Shown here piece after piece: positions 33,700 through 44,497 of a DNA stretch of 64,000 nucleotides. Position numbers and translations under genes: made by a program. The notes beneath the pieces were generated by a model. That model saw only the letters and a list, made by a program, of their open reading frames with translations, was not told where the DNA came from and did no database searches. Numbering within the stretch: the first letter of the stretch is position 1; every line of letters begins with the position of its first letter. Origin of the DNA: Carpediemonas membranifera (Eukaryota > Fornicata); the NCBI GenBank assembly GCA_019828565.1, contig JAHDYR010000041.1:62001-126000 (forward strand), in the 5' to 3' direction.

Positions 33700-35295
33700 A
33701 TGGAAACGATCAAGATAGCGAGCCTGAACACTGAGGGACACATCGGGAAGGGAAAGGACTTCACGGCCTCAATGGCAACGGCTATAAGGATGAAACTGAG
33801 CGACACAGATGCAGTATGCATCCAAGAAACGTGGAGGACGGCGAATACGAGGGTACACAACTTCATAGACTTCGACTACGCAATGGCAGGGAAGGAAACA
33901 GAGGAGGAGCTAGCTATGGACAACGAGAGGAGGAAGAAAGAAGCCCAAAGCCAGCGCCGAATAGATGCCCAGCTGGGCATAGCAGGGAGCAGTAGCCGGA
34001 CGCCCAGGACGAGGGGTACTAGAGAAGGAGTGGGCACAATCATCAACCCAAGAGCAAGAGGGAGCTGGGACGTAGGCATCACAGATAGCTTATCAGGGAG
34101 GATACAGGTGAGCATACTCAGAACCCATAGGGACATCCTGGTGATCAACGTGTATGGCCCACCGGTCGGCCACGGAAGGGAGGAGAAGGACGAGTTCAGG
34201 GACGGAATAAGGAGCATTCTGGAGATGAAAGGAGAGATGGAAACAATCATCATAGGGGACTGGAACCTCGACCCCAAAAGGATAGCCACAATGGCAAGAT
34301 GGAAGGACCTGATCAGGGACTATAAGCTGGGAGCAGTGATCCCCATGGAAGGTACCCTCACCAAGGGAACTACCACTCCGGACTTCGCGCTGGTATCATC
34401 AGGGATCAGAGGAGCAAGGATAGAAGTACTGGATGCTAGTCGACTCGGAGTCTGGGGGTCAGCCCACAACATGATAAGACTGGAATGGAGGGAACAACGG
34501 ATCCAACGGACTACAAAGAGAGAGGAAGTCCTAGACATACCGGGCGTCAGAGTGTGGAACATGAGGAAGAAGGCTGAACGCACATCAGTCAGAAGACTGC
34601 ACCGTTTTAAGAGCCTGGATGAGTGGGAGGAGGATATCAGGAAGGATATGGGCGAGCCGTCAGGTCACCCAGGCAGTGGAGACAGGGAAGAGGTCATCAA
34701 AGAAAAGGTGTGGTCGGAACTCCGGCACACACCATGGACAGAAGAGGGAAACAAGACCAGAAGTGAGATCATGAAGCGTGAGCTACAGGCCTTCTGGGGA
34801 AAACGCAGGGAAGAGTGGATCCAGGACCTCAGCCGGAGCGCGAAGGAAGGATACAAAGCATCCAGGTCCATGGTGGAAGCAGCGGTAAGAAGATGGTGGT
34901 GTGAAAACCAGTTCAAGGGCATGCCAGAGAGCATACTGAAGGACGGGAAGATTACCACCAACAAGGAAGAAATAGGTAAGATCCTCCTACAACAGTATGC
35001 AGGAGTGAGCAGGGGCAGGGAACCGGAGTGGAAGGATAGAGGCAATGGAAAGAGGGAGGACGAATTTAAGGAGAGAGAAATACGAGAAGCGATCAGAAGG
35101 ACAAAGAGGGACACTGCACCGGGACCGGACCACACTACAGGGGACATGCTCAGGGACACAGATGACCAGGGGATCGCTCAGATAACTAGGCTCATGAACA
35201 GGGTATACAGGGAGGGCAAGATCCCGACAACATGGAAGTATGTAATCCAGGGAAGAGTGGGATCAAGGAGAGATACAGGGAACTGGGAGAGATGA
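33700..35295 (+). pseudogene. LINE ORF2, endonuclease plus truncated reverse transcriptase
   Basis: 531 codons. The N-terminal 230 residues are an APE-like endonuclease: IASLNTEG, CIQETW, INVYGPP, IIGDWNLDP, TPDFAL and the final SAHNMIRL motif (the usual SDH position reads SAH). A helical linker follows, then the first RT block with TAPGPDHTTGDML (about residue 480). The frame ends soon after, before the catalytic YxDD motif. The reading frame is undamaged up to the deletion, so the loss is probably a single event. Confidence 0.85.
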
Positions 35296-36041
35296 TGACC
35301 GGGGATGGAAAGGACGAGGGCGAGAGCAGGGCAAGGGCTAGAACACGGGAGAGGGCAGGGCCAGGGACAGAGGAAACCCATCAATTGGATGGTTGCACCA
35401 CTCACGGTGAACCTAAGGAAACTGCAGGGACTGAGCATGGGATGCGGGGGGACATGACGTCCCCGCCGCCCTTGTGAACGATAGAGGGACGCTGGGAAGT
35501 GTAGCACAAGAGAACTATCATAAGGGGTACTAGGCCTTGCGGATCTAGAGTCCGTGTTAGCCCTAGCCCACGCCGCCTAACAGGGGTAGATGAGAGGGAC
35601 TTAGTTGCTTTCCCCGCCCACGGGTAGGCCACTTAACAGGGTCGTGGGGGCACTGAACAGGGAATCTGGAAAGAGGAGAGGGTGCCATGCTTGAACGACC
35701 CCGTAGGGACTGCAGGGAATCAGGGAGTGCTATAGAGAAGGTCTTGCAGGACAAACCTGCCTGTGGAAGCACCGAGGACAGACCCCCAGGCTCCCTGGAA
35801 GCTGCCGGGTTTACAGGGAGACAGGAAAGCGCTCAGCGCACGGAGATGGCGAAGGCCTATGGGGGGAAGTGAAATCGGGAGTGAGCGGAAGCAGTAGCAC
35901 CGAATCGCTCGTTGGACGCAGCTGACAAGTTCAATCGCAGGGAGGAGGCAGCGCCCCGGGGAACTCGGCTCCAGTAATAAGGGAGATCAGCCTAAGTAAC
36001 CGGGGCCCGATACCAGGCACCATAAATTTTCTTTCTTTCTT
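35296..36041 (+). other. LINE 3' region and (CTTT)n tail
   Basis: Non-coding. The last ~350 bp are shared with the antisense fragments at 11698-12142 and 37045-37117. No polyA tail; the end is TTTTCTTTCTTTCTTTC. Confidence 0.75.
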
Positions 36042-36058
36042 TCTCGTTGCGATCATCT

Positions 36059-36369
36059 TCCCCGTTCACTCTTTCGCCATCGACTCGTGTTTCGGCCACC
36101 ACACGAAGTACTCAGACCTCAGACAGGAGGTGGAGGTAGGCCGCTGCAAGGGCATATCGAGTACACCCTTCCCATTTTTTTTCGTCCTTCGCCTCCTCCT
36201 TCTTTTCGACTCATCGCTGGGTCGTGCAGGTTAAGACCCATTCAGTGAAAAATATGGTGACTCCGGGGGTCGAACCCGGTTCCCTGAAGGAAGATCCTCG
36301 ACCATCGGATGGGTTTCTGACACAATTTGCAAAGTGGCTTTAATACTCTCGGTGGGGGGGGAGGGGTAG
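36059..36369 (+). other. gypsy-2 3' non-coding region, second part
   Basis: Includes the tRNA-end-like sequence at 36255 and a purine tract (GGTGGGGGGGGAGGGG, about 36350-36366) adjoining the 3' LTR. Confidence 0.6.
36255..36279 (-). other. tRNA 3'-half-like sequence ending in CCA
   Basis: On the minus strand it reads as a T arm with a 5-bp stem (CCGGG/CCCGG) and loop TTCGACC, followed by AGTCACCA. No matching 5' acceptor strand (GGTGACT) is found upstream, so it is not a whole tRNA gene. On the plus strand it looks like a primer-binding site (TGG start), but it lies near the 3' LTR rather than after the 5' LTR. Confidence 0.5.
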
Positions 36370-36477
36370 TGTCGCAATACCGTATTAATATTTATATATT
36401 GTATGGGTGTCGTCTTGGTCCTACTTGGTCCGAGACGACACCAGTGTGTCGAAATAAATTAGCGCATCGTTACAACA
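36370..36477 (+). repeat. 3' LTR of gypsy-2 (108 bp)
   Basis: Matches 10850-10957 throughout and is followed by CGGT, the target duplication. Confidence 0.85.
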
Positions 36478-37042
36478 CGGTTATACTCATTTGACCGTGA
36501 TCATAGACATGTGCAGTCGCTGGATCGAGCTGGTACCCGTCAACGGCACCACGGGCGAGGCTGCGGCCAACGCCTTCGTCAACAACTGGGTGCTACGCTT
36601 TGGTTGCCCGGAGGTCCTCCAGTCAGACGGTGGTCCGGAGTTCAACAATCAGCTATTCCACAGACTCGCGACGGAGATGGGCTTCGAGACGCACATTACA
36701 ACACCACACCACCCCAGTCGAACGGCATGGTGGAGCGTGTCAACAAAGAAGTCCTGCGGATCCTGAAGGCGAGGAGATTTCACTTACACGATTCCAACTG
36801 GATACGTCACCTACCAGCAGCCTGCTTTATCCTCAACTCTACCCCTAGAATCCCGACGCGGTTAACCCCCGCTGAGTTAATATTTGGTTTCAATCTCAGG
36901 ATTCCAGACAAGATATTCTTGACCGACGTAACTATAGCGAGCGCGAAACAGTACCATCGCGCGTCAGCTGAGGCAGCCATACAGCTCGCCAAGGCGAGTG
37001 CTCAAGCTATGAAGGAAGACGCGTGGTCGAAAGCGGCCTCAT
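36478..37042 (+). pseudogene. gypsy-1 integrase, 3' part
   Basis: Continues the integrase that stops at 10849: IIDMCSRWIELV, QSDGGPEFNNQ (second catalytic Asp) and, after a one-base shift near 36715, NGMVERVNKEV (catalytic Glu). It ends near 37042 at an antisense LINE end, so the C-terminal domain is missing. Confidence 0.85.
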
Positions 37043-37044
37043 GA

Positions 37045-37117
37045 AAGAAAGAAATTTACGTTTGCCTGGTATCAGGCCCCGGACTGAGCTTGCTTTCCCA
37101 TTATCCTGGAGCTGAGT
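37045..37117 (-). mobile_element. very short antisense LINE 3' end
   Basis: About 73 bp matching the last bases of the LINE 3' region, with a GAAAGAAAG tail at 37045. It sits at the junction of gypsy-1 and gypsy-4. Confidence 0.7.
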
Positions 37118-39590
37118 CCACTTACCTCCCCGACGAGAAGACACTACGCCGCACTTTCATCCGCGGACTGTCCCCAGATTCACTGCGCCGCCGGGTCAAG
37201 GCCTCCGAACCTGAGACGCTCGCCGACGCCAAGCGTGCCGCCTTCCAAGAGGTCGAGACCTTGGCTGAGGCCAAGCGCACCATCGCCGAGTTCGGTCAGC
37301 CCGAGGTCCCGCGCCCTCAGGCCACACGTCCGCCTCCGAGCTTCCACCCCACTCGTCCTCACGCTACCGCAGCGCCTGCTCCCCACTTCCCATCCAACAA
37401 ACCAGACAACCATAAGCCTGCCGGTACCCCCTGCCAAGCCGCAGCCTGTCTGCCATGGATGCGGCCTCTCCGGCCACCTTAGGCCTGACTGCCCCAACAA
37501 GTCCAAGCCCGGCTTCTTCGCTACGGGCCGCCGGACGACGCCCATCTCTCTGAAGATGGCAACAAGCGGACCAGTCATGCGCCTCAGCACCAACGTACGA
37601 GCCTTCGCGCCCGTCGGCTCCCCTGCTCCCCAGAGCACCGACCGCGTCGACGCCCTGGTCGACACAGGCGCCTCCTCATCCTTCATCAGCCCAGTGCTGG
37701 CCAAGTCTCTGGGCCTGGTCATGATCCCCTGATGAGCTCAAGATAAGCACGGCCAATGGCATCGCCACGTCTGCCCATCGCACGCTCCCTTGACATCAAG
37801 GTCAACAGGTCTCCCCACTCAGTCGGAGGTACTATCAGCGCCCACGTCCTCAACACCGGTGAGCCCCTCATCCTTGGGTTCGACGTGATCCAAACGTTCA
37901 ACCTACTGGCTCCTCCCGCGACTGAGCCTCAGGACCTCGGCGAGGTTACACCCCTTGACGAAGATGGCCAGATCGAGCTCGATGAAAACGTCGCAGCCCT
38001 CGCTCGCGAGTTCGAAGACATCTTCGGTCCCATCCCTCGTGAGCCTGCCAAGGTTCAGCCTATGGAGATCGCCGTCACGGACGAAACTCCGACCCACGTT
38101 CCCCCTCGCCGGCTCTCCCCGGCCATGACTGAGGTCATCGATCGAGAGGTCGAGGCCCTCCTTGAGGCTGGCATCATCCGCCTATCGGAGTCGGCTTACT
38201 CCGCCCCTTGCTTCGTCGTGCCAAAGACGAACGGTGAACATAGGATGGTCGTAGACTACCGCCTCCTCAACTCAGTCAGCCGCGACTTCCGATTCCCCCT
38301 GCAGAACATTAAGTCCATCTTGTCTCGCCTGAATGGCAGCAAGTACTTCACCACGCTTGACCTGCGCAGTGGCTACCACCAGTTCCCCCTCGACGCAACA
38401 GCTGTTCCTCGGACTGCATTTGCCACGCACAACGGCCTGTACGAGTTCGTTAGAGTCCCCTTCGGTCTCAAGAACGCGCCTTCCTACTTCCAGCGAGGCA
38501 TGATGCGGATCTTTTCTCCACTCTTGGGCCGCGGGGTCGAGTGCTACCTTGATGATGTCATCGTACACGCGTCTACGATCGAGGGCCACAACTCCCTTCT
38601 GCATCAGGTCTTCGAACTCGTCCGCGCCCACAACTTACGCCTGAAGCTGAGCAAGTGCGTCTTCCTCCGCACCGAGCTCGAGTTCGTCGGCCACACGGTC
38701 TGCTCACAGGGCATCAGCATCTCCAGCTGGCGCAAGGAAGCCCTCGGCTCAATGACCGTTCCGTCAAACCCCTCCGAGCTGCGAAGCTTCTGCGGTCTCG
38801 CGAACTATTACCGTGACCATGTCGCAGATTTCGCCCGTATCATGGCTCCCCTGTACGACCTCTGCGGCTCCAAGACCGTTTTCGAGTGGGGTGAGTCCGA
38901 ACAGACTGCTTGGGACACCGTCAAGCGCGCTATCGTCCAGGCACCCCTCCTATCTTTCCCAGACTACTCGAAGCCCCTGGTGATCAAGACCGACGCTTCT
39001 TCGCTCGGCTGTGGCGCTCTCCTCGCGCAGCAAGATCCCGTCTCCGGCAAGGAGGCACCTGTCGCCTTCGTCTCGCGCCGCTTCACGATGACTGAGTCAG
39101 CTTGGGCCACGATCGAGCAAGAAGCATATGGAATCTTCTTCGCCATCACCAAGTTCGATCCGTTCATCCGAGGCCAGTTCTTCGAGGTCCAGACCGATCA
39201 TAAGAACTTGATCTACATGTCGCGCAGTGAGACCCCGAAGGTCGTGCGCTGGAGCCTCCGTCTCCAAGAGTATGTCTTCGTGATTCATCACATCCCCGGC
39301 CTCGACAACGCGGCCGCAGATGTCCTCTCGCTGTCTCAAGGCTGTCACTTCCCTGTCTGACCATCATGTGGACATTGAGTCCGTGCATGGTCCCGTCGCC
39401 GGCCATATGGGCGCCGTGACCACCATGGAGCGCCTCAAGCTCCGCGGCATCGAATGGACCAACATGCTGGATGACATCAAGGGCTTTATTGCCTCATGCC
39501 CCATCTGTCAGAAGGTCCGCGAGACAGCCAAGAAGACGACTTCTACCCTGGGTGTCCACAAGCAAAAGCGTTTGTCCAGGGCTTCCAGTA
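37118..39590 (+). pseudogene. gypsy-4 gag-pol, truncated at both ends
   Basis: Gag C-terminus with one zinc knuckle (CHGCGLSGHLRPDC), protease (LVDTGASSSFI), reverse transcriptase (LDLRSGYHQF, YLDDVIVH), RNase H (KTDASSLGCGALL, TDHKN) and the start of the integrase zinc domain (CPICQKV). The pol frame 37756-39360 is open for 534 codons. Frameshifts lie near 37470, 37735 and 39345. It ends near an N at 39615, so the rest may be lost in an assembly join. Confidence 0.9.
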
Positions 39591-39612
39591 ACCTTAACCT
39601 TAGCAATAATAC

Positions 39613-40482
39613 GTNGACATCATCCCCAGTGTCCGTACGTTTTTTAAGCAGGACGTTGCCACGAGAGGAGTTGATGACATCGATCATCGCTTCTTCATGT
39701 TTGTTCACCCAGTGTTGCCCAGGTATTTACCCAGATTGGTTGCGATTCGTGACTGCAAGACTGATTCCATCATTTCGGCCTTGTTGCTCACGAAGGAGTC
39801 ATACAACACCGAAGCTACTGATGAAACCCCTTCCGAGCTGCGCCAGGACTTATATGTTGTGGTTATTCGCACGGCATTCTATGCCAGGGGCAATGGTCTC
39901 GCCACGATTCTTCTTTCGGTTGCCTCTGCCGGACAGAGGATCCGCCTGCAGTGTGTAAGTTCTCTTGTGCCAGCCTACCAGCGTATGGGGATGTCCATCT
40001 CCAAGCAAAAGTCCACGATGGAGTACCTGGATGATGCGAAACTGGTGACCATGGAGGCAACATACGGCCCGAACAAGTGGACGAAGCTCGGTGAGAGTCT
40101 CGTTGCTTGCCATGGATATGCCATGAAGTCCTGGAGGGCTCCCCCGTCCGTCGACTACGGTACGGCTTTTCACTTCTGTGGACCAGGTCCAGCCTCCCCA
40201 AAGAGAACCCAAGCCACCCAACCCACCCTGCCCACCAAGCCCTCGGACAAGCTCAACCGCTACATTAAGCGTCTGAGGAAGAGTGTTACCCCGCACCCGA
40301 CGCGCAAGAAGCAACGTGAGATAATCATCGCCCTTTACGACAGCAACCGAAGGGATTTGGTCCAAAAGATCGTGGATAAGAGATCAAAGATGCGTAAGGA
40401 TTACCAGAAAGAGAACTATTTCGAGGAAGAGTGGTACCATCTGCTGTCTGAGAAGGAAGATGAGGAAGAGAATGAAGATTAA
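39613..40482 (+). CDS. GNAT acetyltransferase, left arm, 5' end missing
   Basis: Homolog of 56092-56981. The reading frame is already open at the N (39615), so the first ~30 codons are absent. A 36-nt intron (39699-39734, GTTTGT...ACCCAG) sits at exactly the same place as the intron of the right-arm gene. Removing it gives FFILVAIRDCKTD against FVILIAIRGVEMD; because 36 is divisible by three, the unspliced frame also stays open. GNAT signs are the acetyl-CoA loop RGNGLA after a beta strand (VVVIRTAF) and the later AYQRMGM helix. The C-terminus is basic and ends in an acidic tail. The substrate is unknown. It is convergent with gene B (91 bp between stops). Confidence 0.65.
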   Translation, partial: XDIIPSVRTFFKQDVATRGVDDIDHRFFMFVHPVLPRYLPRLVAIRDCKTDSIISALLLTKESYNTEATDETPSELRQDLYVVVIRTAFYARGNGLATILLSVASAGQRIRLQCVSSLVPAYQRMGMSISKQKSTMEYLDDAKLVTMEATYGPNKWTKLGESLVACHGYAMKSWRAPPSVDYGTAFHFCGPGPASPKRTQATQPTLPTKPSDKLNRYIKRLRKSVTPHPTRKKQREIIIALYDSNRRDLVQKIVDKRSKMRKDYQKENYFEEEWYHLLSEKEDEEENED

Positions 40483-40573
40483 ATGAAGAAGCAGTCGATT
40501 TTATTACTCATTTGAGTTGACGTTAGCTGCGTGGAAGAGCAGGAGGCTCGCGTAAACGGGTATACGCAGAACA

Positions 40574-41192
40574 TCACGAGCCTCTGCAGCGGCACGGGCA
40601 GCGTTCCTCTTCAATCACAGCGGCGAGGTCCTTGAAGGTCTTCGAGTGCTTCTTGAGGACAAGCTGCGGACGCTCGAAGATGAGCTTAGAGTCCTTGCGG
40701 CACACACTCTCCAGAAGGACCTCTCTGACCTTGTCGACAGAGATACCAAGCCTCTGGGCGACGAAGGCGTAAGCGCGGGGGCGGACCGACTGAGGGATGC
40801 CGTGGAACAGCTCGCGGTACTCACGGACAGTTGCCAAGAGAGGGCTGCCATGGTCGACCCTCATCTCCTTCGGCGTCCAGGCTGATGAGGGCCCCTGAAG
40901 CGCTTCTCCTTGGCCTCAGAAGACTCGCCCTTGTACTGCGCCATGATCTGCTCAATGCTATCGAGAGAACGGAACTCCGCTTCATCCCTAAGATCCTCCG
41001 GAACGAATGTGGGGAGGTCATTGGGGCGTCTGTCAACCACCCTCATTGCAAAATGCGGTTTCCGGTGGCGACATCGGCAGCGGAGATGCTTCCAGCAGCG
41101 TGCTCCTTCTCTAAGTAAGTAGAAATCATTTCCACAGCGTTTAGACGCTTTCTGCCCTTGCTCTTAGCAGTATTACTCCGTTTCGGAGGCAT
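40574..41192 (-). pseudogene. gene B, left arm (unknown basic protein), frameshifted
   Basis: Starts at ATG 41192 with a Lys/Arg-rich end (MPPKRSNTAKSKGRKR) like its right-arm homolog at 55268-56030. Three frame changes are needed, near 41047, 40885 and 40865, to keep similarity. The best-matched part is SPLLATVREYRELFHGIP against the right arm's DPLIATVREMDDAFHRIP, and LVLKKHSKTFKDLAAVI against RVLKKEAKTLSQLTSVI. The protein is all-helical, basic at the start and has no known domain. It may be a nucleic-acid-binding protein. The breaks may be decay or sequence errors. Confidence 0.5.
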
Positions 41193-41894
41193 AACGTTTC
41201 TTCAAGGTGCACTTTATGCTCGCAAACGAAATTAGAAAACCAAACGAAGAAAGGAGAAGAGTATCGATCCTCAAACGCTGGCAAGCATGTGCATATCACT
41301 AAAACAACATCATGAGAGCTCTGTGGCCTCGAATGGCCTGTAATAGAACCTAAACAACATCAACAATTGTAACTCGTCGAGGAAGCGTTGAGATGAACTA
41401 TAAACGCGGGAATGGATCAAACAATGGATTTAAGAGTGGCATACAAGGCCAGAATACCGCAATTATCGTCCGTTGATCCACGTGACCTCCATCTTGGTCG
41501 GTATCCAGAGAAAGCCCTTCAGACGCTCGCAACACAACATTTAGAAGACTTATCGTGAATGGCTCCTTCCATGATGGACCTTCACCTGGACATGCCATCT
41601 CTGACATGTCCAATGGTCTCCATTGAGCTCGCATTCATCCCTCTGAGCATCCGCCCCATGGTCCAATCAGATGCCCAATCAAAATTCTGCACCGAAGTGC
41701 CCTGAGGACCTCTCCTCTGAGTTCATAGGCTCTCAGAGCCTTATACACCAATTCGAAATCGTGTATAAGGCTCTCAGAGCCTAATGAATCTCCCGCGCCG
41801 TTGCCTACTGATACTGGTCATTTTTCCGCATGAGTTTATTAGGCTCTCAGAGCCTTATGAATTTTTTTCATTAGGTCCTGAGAGCCTTATAATC
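41193..41894. promoter_or_regulatory. divergent promoter region, left arm (B / OTU)
   Basis: No gene supported. It carries three perfect copies of the palindrome AGGCTCTCAGAGCCT (41727-41741, 41768-41782, 41841-41855) and one imperfect copy (41873-41887, ending just 7 bp before the OTU start codon). The first two lie in a perfect 22-bp inverted repeat, 41727-41748 with 41761-41782, with a 12-nt loop. This arrangement suggests an operator or cruciform shared by the two divergent genes. Confidence 0.6.
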
Positions 41895-43268
41895 ATGCAA
41901 TCGGTTTTCGACTTCTACATGCTCTTGAAGCGTTCGAAAACGTTTGGTAAGCAGTTCTTTATCTTCTATGACAGCGCTGAGATCAGTCAGGCCTCATCAA
42001 ACGCGCAGGAGATGATCAAGTGCTCACTTCTTCGTAAGTTCCTTCTGCCCGATGACAAGATCCTCACCGCCCTTCTTCGTGATCGTAAGTACTTTCCCCA
42101 TACCTTTTTACACAGATATTGGCTGGAAAACGCTTCGCAAGCTCTTCAGGTCGCCTCACCTTATCCTGCACCTAAGAGAAACTGCCGAGGCTCAGCTTGA
42201 GCTGATCACGACATCGGCTGAGCTGAAGAAGGTCATGGGAGATCATGCCTACGACAGCCTTGTCCAGAAGGTCCGCCGAGAAGTGTCTTCGGATCACGAG
42301 CACGACGTTGGAGGTAAGTACTCCAAATAACTCCTGCTTATTCAGTCCTTTCGCTGCTCCGTGAGCGCATAATGCGCAAGGTGAAGCCAGGAAGGTCGGG
42401 GGTCGTCCGTTCGTTCAAGAACAACGCCGAGCCTGAGTTGTCGGACCCGGTCGACGTGCAGTTCGACCGGATAAGGCACCTGGACGCGCTTCTGATGGAC
42501 TCTCCCGTCCACAGAAGTACCCTGAGTGGCACATCGCGCCTCTTGCGCCGCCATCTTGCCGTGGAACACAACGGTGCGATCCGTGATTTGAAGAGGGAGC
42601 TTTGGCGAGCCCGGGCCAAGATTGAAAAGCTCGAGACGGAGAAGCTTGTGCCCTTGAAGAAGGAGGCTGAGGTCATAGACCTGGATCGGGAGGCTTTGGT
42701 GGCCGCAGACCCCAAAGATGACGTCCAGACCATCATGGAGAAGACCGCTAAGAAGTTTAAGAACGATACAAGCTCTCTGAAGCGGTCTGAGGTGCCTGGG
42801 GATGGCTCATGCATTCTCAGCGCCATGCATCTCATCAGGACTGGGTCCCAGCCTACTGTTGGTGAGAAGCTTCAGCTGTACGAGGACATCCGATCCTTCT
42901 GTGAGGGCAAGGGGTTCGAGGGCGACCCGTTCTCTGAGATGCCTGGCTCCCCTTTCCCCTGGGCAGACCATGAGGCCATCCAGGCCAGTGTAGAGCTGAG
43001 TCACACTCCGGTAATCATCACCCAGATCGACGAGGACCTTACCTGCCTCTGGGTCCACAAAGGTTGGGAAGATTCAGAGTTCTTGCCCATCCAGGATGCG
43101 ACGCTGGACAAGATCTTAGGTCTTTGTGAGAGCATGAAGCTCACTCAGTTCATCGTCATCGAGAATCGTCATGCCTGTGTCTACAGTCTTCCGGACCGCA
43201 AGCGCAAGGCAGCTGCCGCAGAGCCCGAGAAGCGTGCTACTCGTCCGGAGGATGTCACCCGCTCATAA
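41895..43268 (+). CDS. OTU-type cysteine protease, left arm, three exons
   Basis: Exons 41895-42084, 42116-42313 and 42346-43268 give 436 residues. The two introns are 31 and 32 nt (GTAAGTAC...TTTACACAG and GTAAGTAC...TTATTCAG), and removing them makes one frame. The C-terminal half holds an OTU domain: VPGDGSCILSAM with the catalytic Asp and Cys (about residue 275), and the partner His in ENRHACVYS (about 405). A coiled coil (about 200-250) precedes it. OTU proteases usually remove ubiquitin from proteins. I chose 41895 rather than the upstream in-frame Met at 41784 because the latter would translate the palindromic repeats. Convergent with the SET gene (73 bp apart). Confidence 0.75.
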
Positions 43269-43341
43269 ATGATTGATTGAATTGATATCTCTTCAAGTTT
43301 ATTCACTCTTGCCTTGAGTCATGCGCGCAGTGTGGAAGCGC

Positions 43342-44303
43342 TTACGGGCGGGGTTGGACTTGGTCTTCCGCTTGCGGGGCTGCGGCTTGACCTGCAGTAT
43401 TTTTGAACTGCTCCACCTTTCGAGCGAGGTAGTGAGGGTCATCTATGGCGAGACTCTTGAAGCGAGCAATCGGGTGCTCCTCTTCATCGGCCTCAAAGTA
43501 GGTCTCGCCATAATCGATGCGCAAGAACTCGCCGCGAACGATGTTGGCAGTGGCCCTGACCGATATCACTGGCAGGCCATCCACCAAGACGTCCACGAAC
43601 TCACAGTTGACATCGTCAGGGCTGTGGTTAATCAGGTGGACACCCGCTGCGGCCGACATGGCATCGACGGCGACCTGACTGTCAGCGAATGACATGCTGT
43701 GTAATGGTAATGGAATATGCGAAACAAACACCATCTGGCCGTTGTTGCTGGCCGTCTCAGCATCGGGAATCAGCTTCCCGAGGTATATGCCGAGACATGT
43801 GCCAGCTGAGATATCCTCAGTGGCAATCATGCCTCGGCCGACGCTCTGCGTCCGATTGAGGGCCGGATGGTCGGGCTCCTGGGTCAGACGGGGGTCGCAA
43901 CGGGTCTCGGATGAGATCCAGGCCGGAGCAGGAATGGCCTGAAGGCTTATCTCATCCGAAATCAGCCGCTTGACGTCCTGCAGGTCTGAACCCGGGTAAC
44001 ATGCGTCCACCTAGGGTGGACGTGCATGACGGACCCCTCGACGGAGTCCTCCTCGGCTTCAGACGAGCTGGATGAATGGGAAGGCGACTCGGGAGGCGGA
44101 GGAGGAGGAGAATCTTGCTCCTTACCATCCCTCGGGCGACTCGGGAGGCGGAGGAGGAGGTGATGCTGCCGTTACAGTCGTTTCCGCAGGACGTTGATCC
44201 TGCGGAGAAGCAGATGACTCAAAAAGTCTTGTTGGGTGGATTTTTGAGTCCTTCTCTTACCTACCGGTTGCTGCTTCCTTGCGGGCATCTTTCTTCTCGC
44301 CAT
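43342..44303 (-). CDS. SET-domain methyltransferase, left arm, spliced
   Basis: Exon 1 is 44303-44265 (MARRKMPARKQQP), then a 65-nt intron (44200-44264), exon 2 44199-44126 (proline-rich), a 58-nt intron (44068-44125) and exon 3 to 43342. One more frame change near 44010 remains unexplained: a tiny intron or a base error. SET motifs are VGRGMIA, the INHSPDDVN substrate/cofactor motif (NHS...N) and the EFLRIDYGE strand. The region between them carries the usual insert. No pre- or post-SET cysteines are seen. The family methylates lysines of histones or other proteins. The proline-rich segment contains a short internal duplication. Confidence 0.7.
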
Positions 44304-44460
44304 ATCTTCGTTCTCTTTTTTTCTCGCAACTCCCGATCCGAAGAACAGGCGCATCGCTGATCAGATCCGAACAATACTGCAGTAGCATGCATAAATAGTG
44401 TAGCAATGAAGGTATACCTCTTTACTTGGATCAAAAAGCTTGTCCTTTGCTTCAAATCAA

Positions 44461-44493
44461 AATGTGCCATTCATGAAAAAAAAATGGCACATT
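44461..44493. promoter_or_regulatory. perfect inverted repeat at the caspase-like gene start
   Basis: AATGTGCCAT (44461-44470) and ATGGCACATT (44484-44493) form a 10-bp stem around an A-rich 13-nt loop, 4 bp before the start codon at 44498. The right arm has an inverted repeat at the same place. Confidence 0.6.
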
Positions 44494-44497
44494 GCAA

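Larger units (their letters stand above)
31068..36041 (+). mobile_element. LINE (APE-type non-LTR retrotransposon), copy 2, internally deleted
   Basis: 5' leader, ORF1 (31506-33565), ORF2 with APE endonuclease and only the start of reverse transcriptase (33700-35295), a 3' region and a (CTTT)n tail ending at 36041. The catalytic core of RT is missing, so it cannot move by itself. The 5' end repeats 15941-16522. Confidence 0.85.
10850..36477 (+). mobile_element. gypsy-2 LTR retrotransposon with nested insertions
   Basis: The outer boundaries are the matching 108-bp LTRs. Just inside the 3' LTR is a purine-rich tract (36350-36369), as expected for plus-strand priming. Gypsy-1 integrase resumes in register after 36477. 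Its own sequence is 10850-15814 and 36059-36477; the rest is later insertions. Only about 5 kb of this 25.6-kb span is the element itself. Confidence 0.8.

Noticed and set aside
36236-36316. Complete tRNA gene on the minus strand
   Set aside because: No 5' acceptor strand pairs with AGTCACC, and no normal anticodon arm could be drawn.
41727-41887. CRISPR-like array
   Set aside because: Only four palindromic copies at uneven spacing in a eukaryotic promoter region, with no spacers of fixed length.
41784-41894. N-terminal extension of the OTU gene from the upstream ATG
   Set aside because: It would translate the palindromic repeats, and the start at 41895 fits the position of those sites as a promoter.
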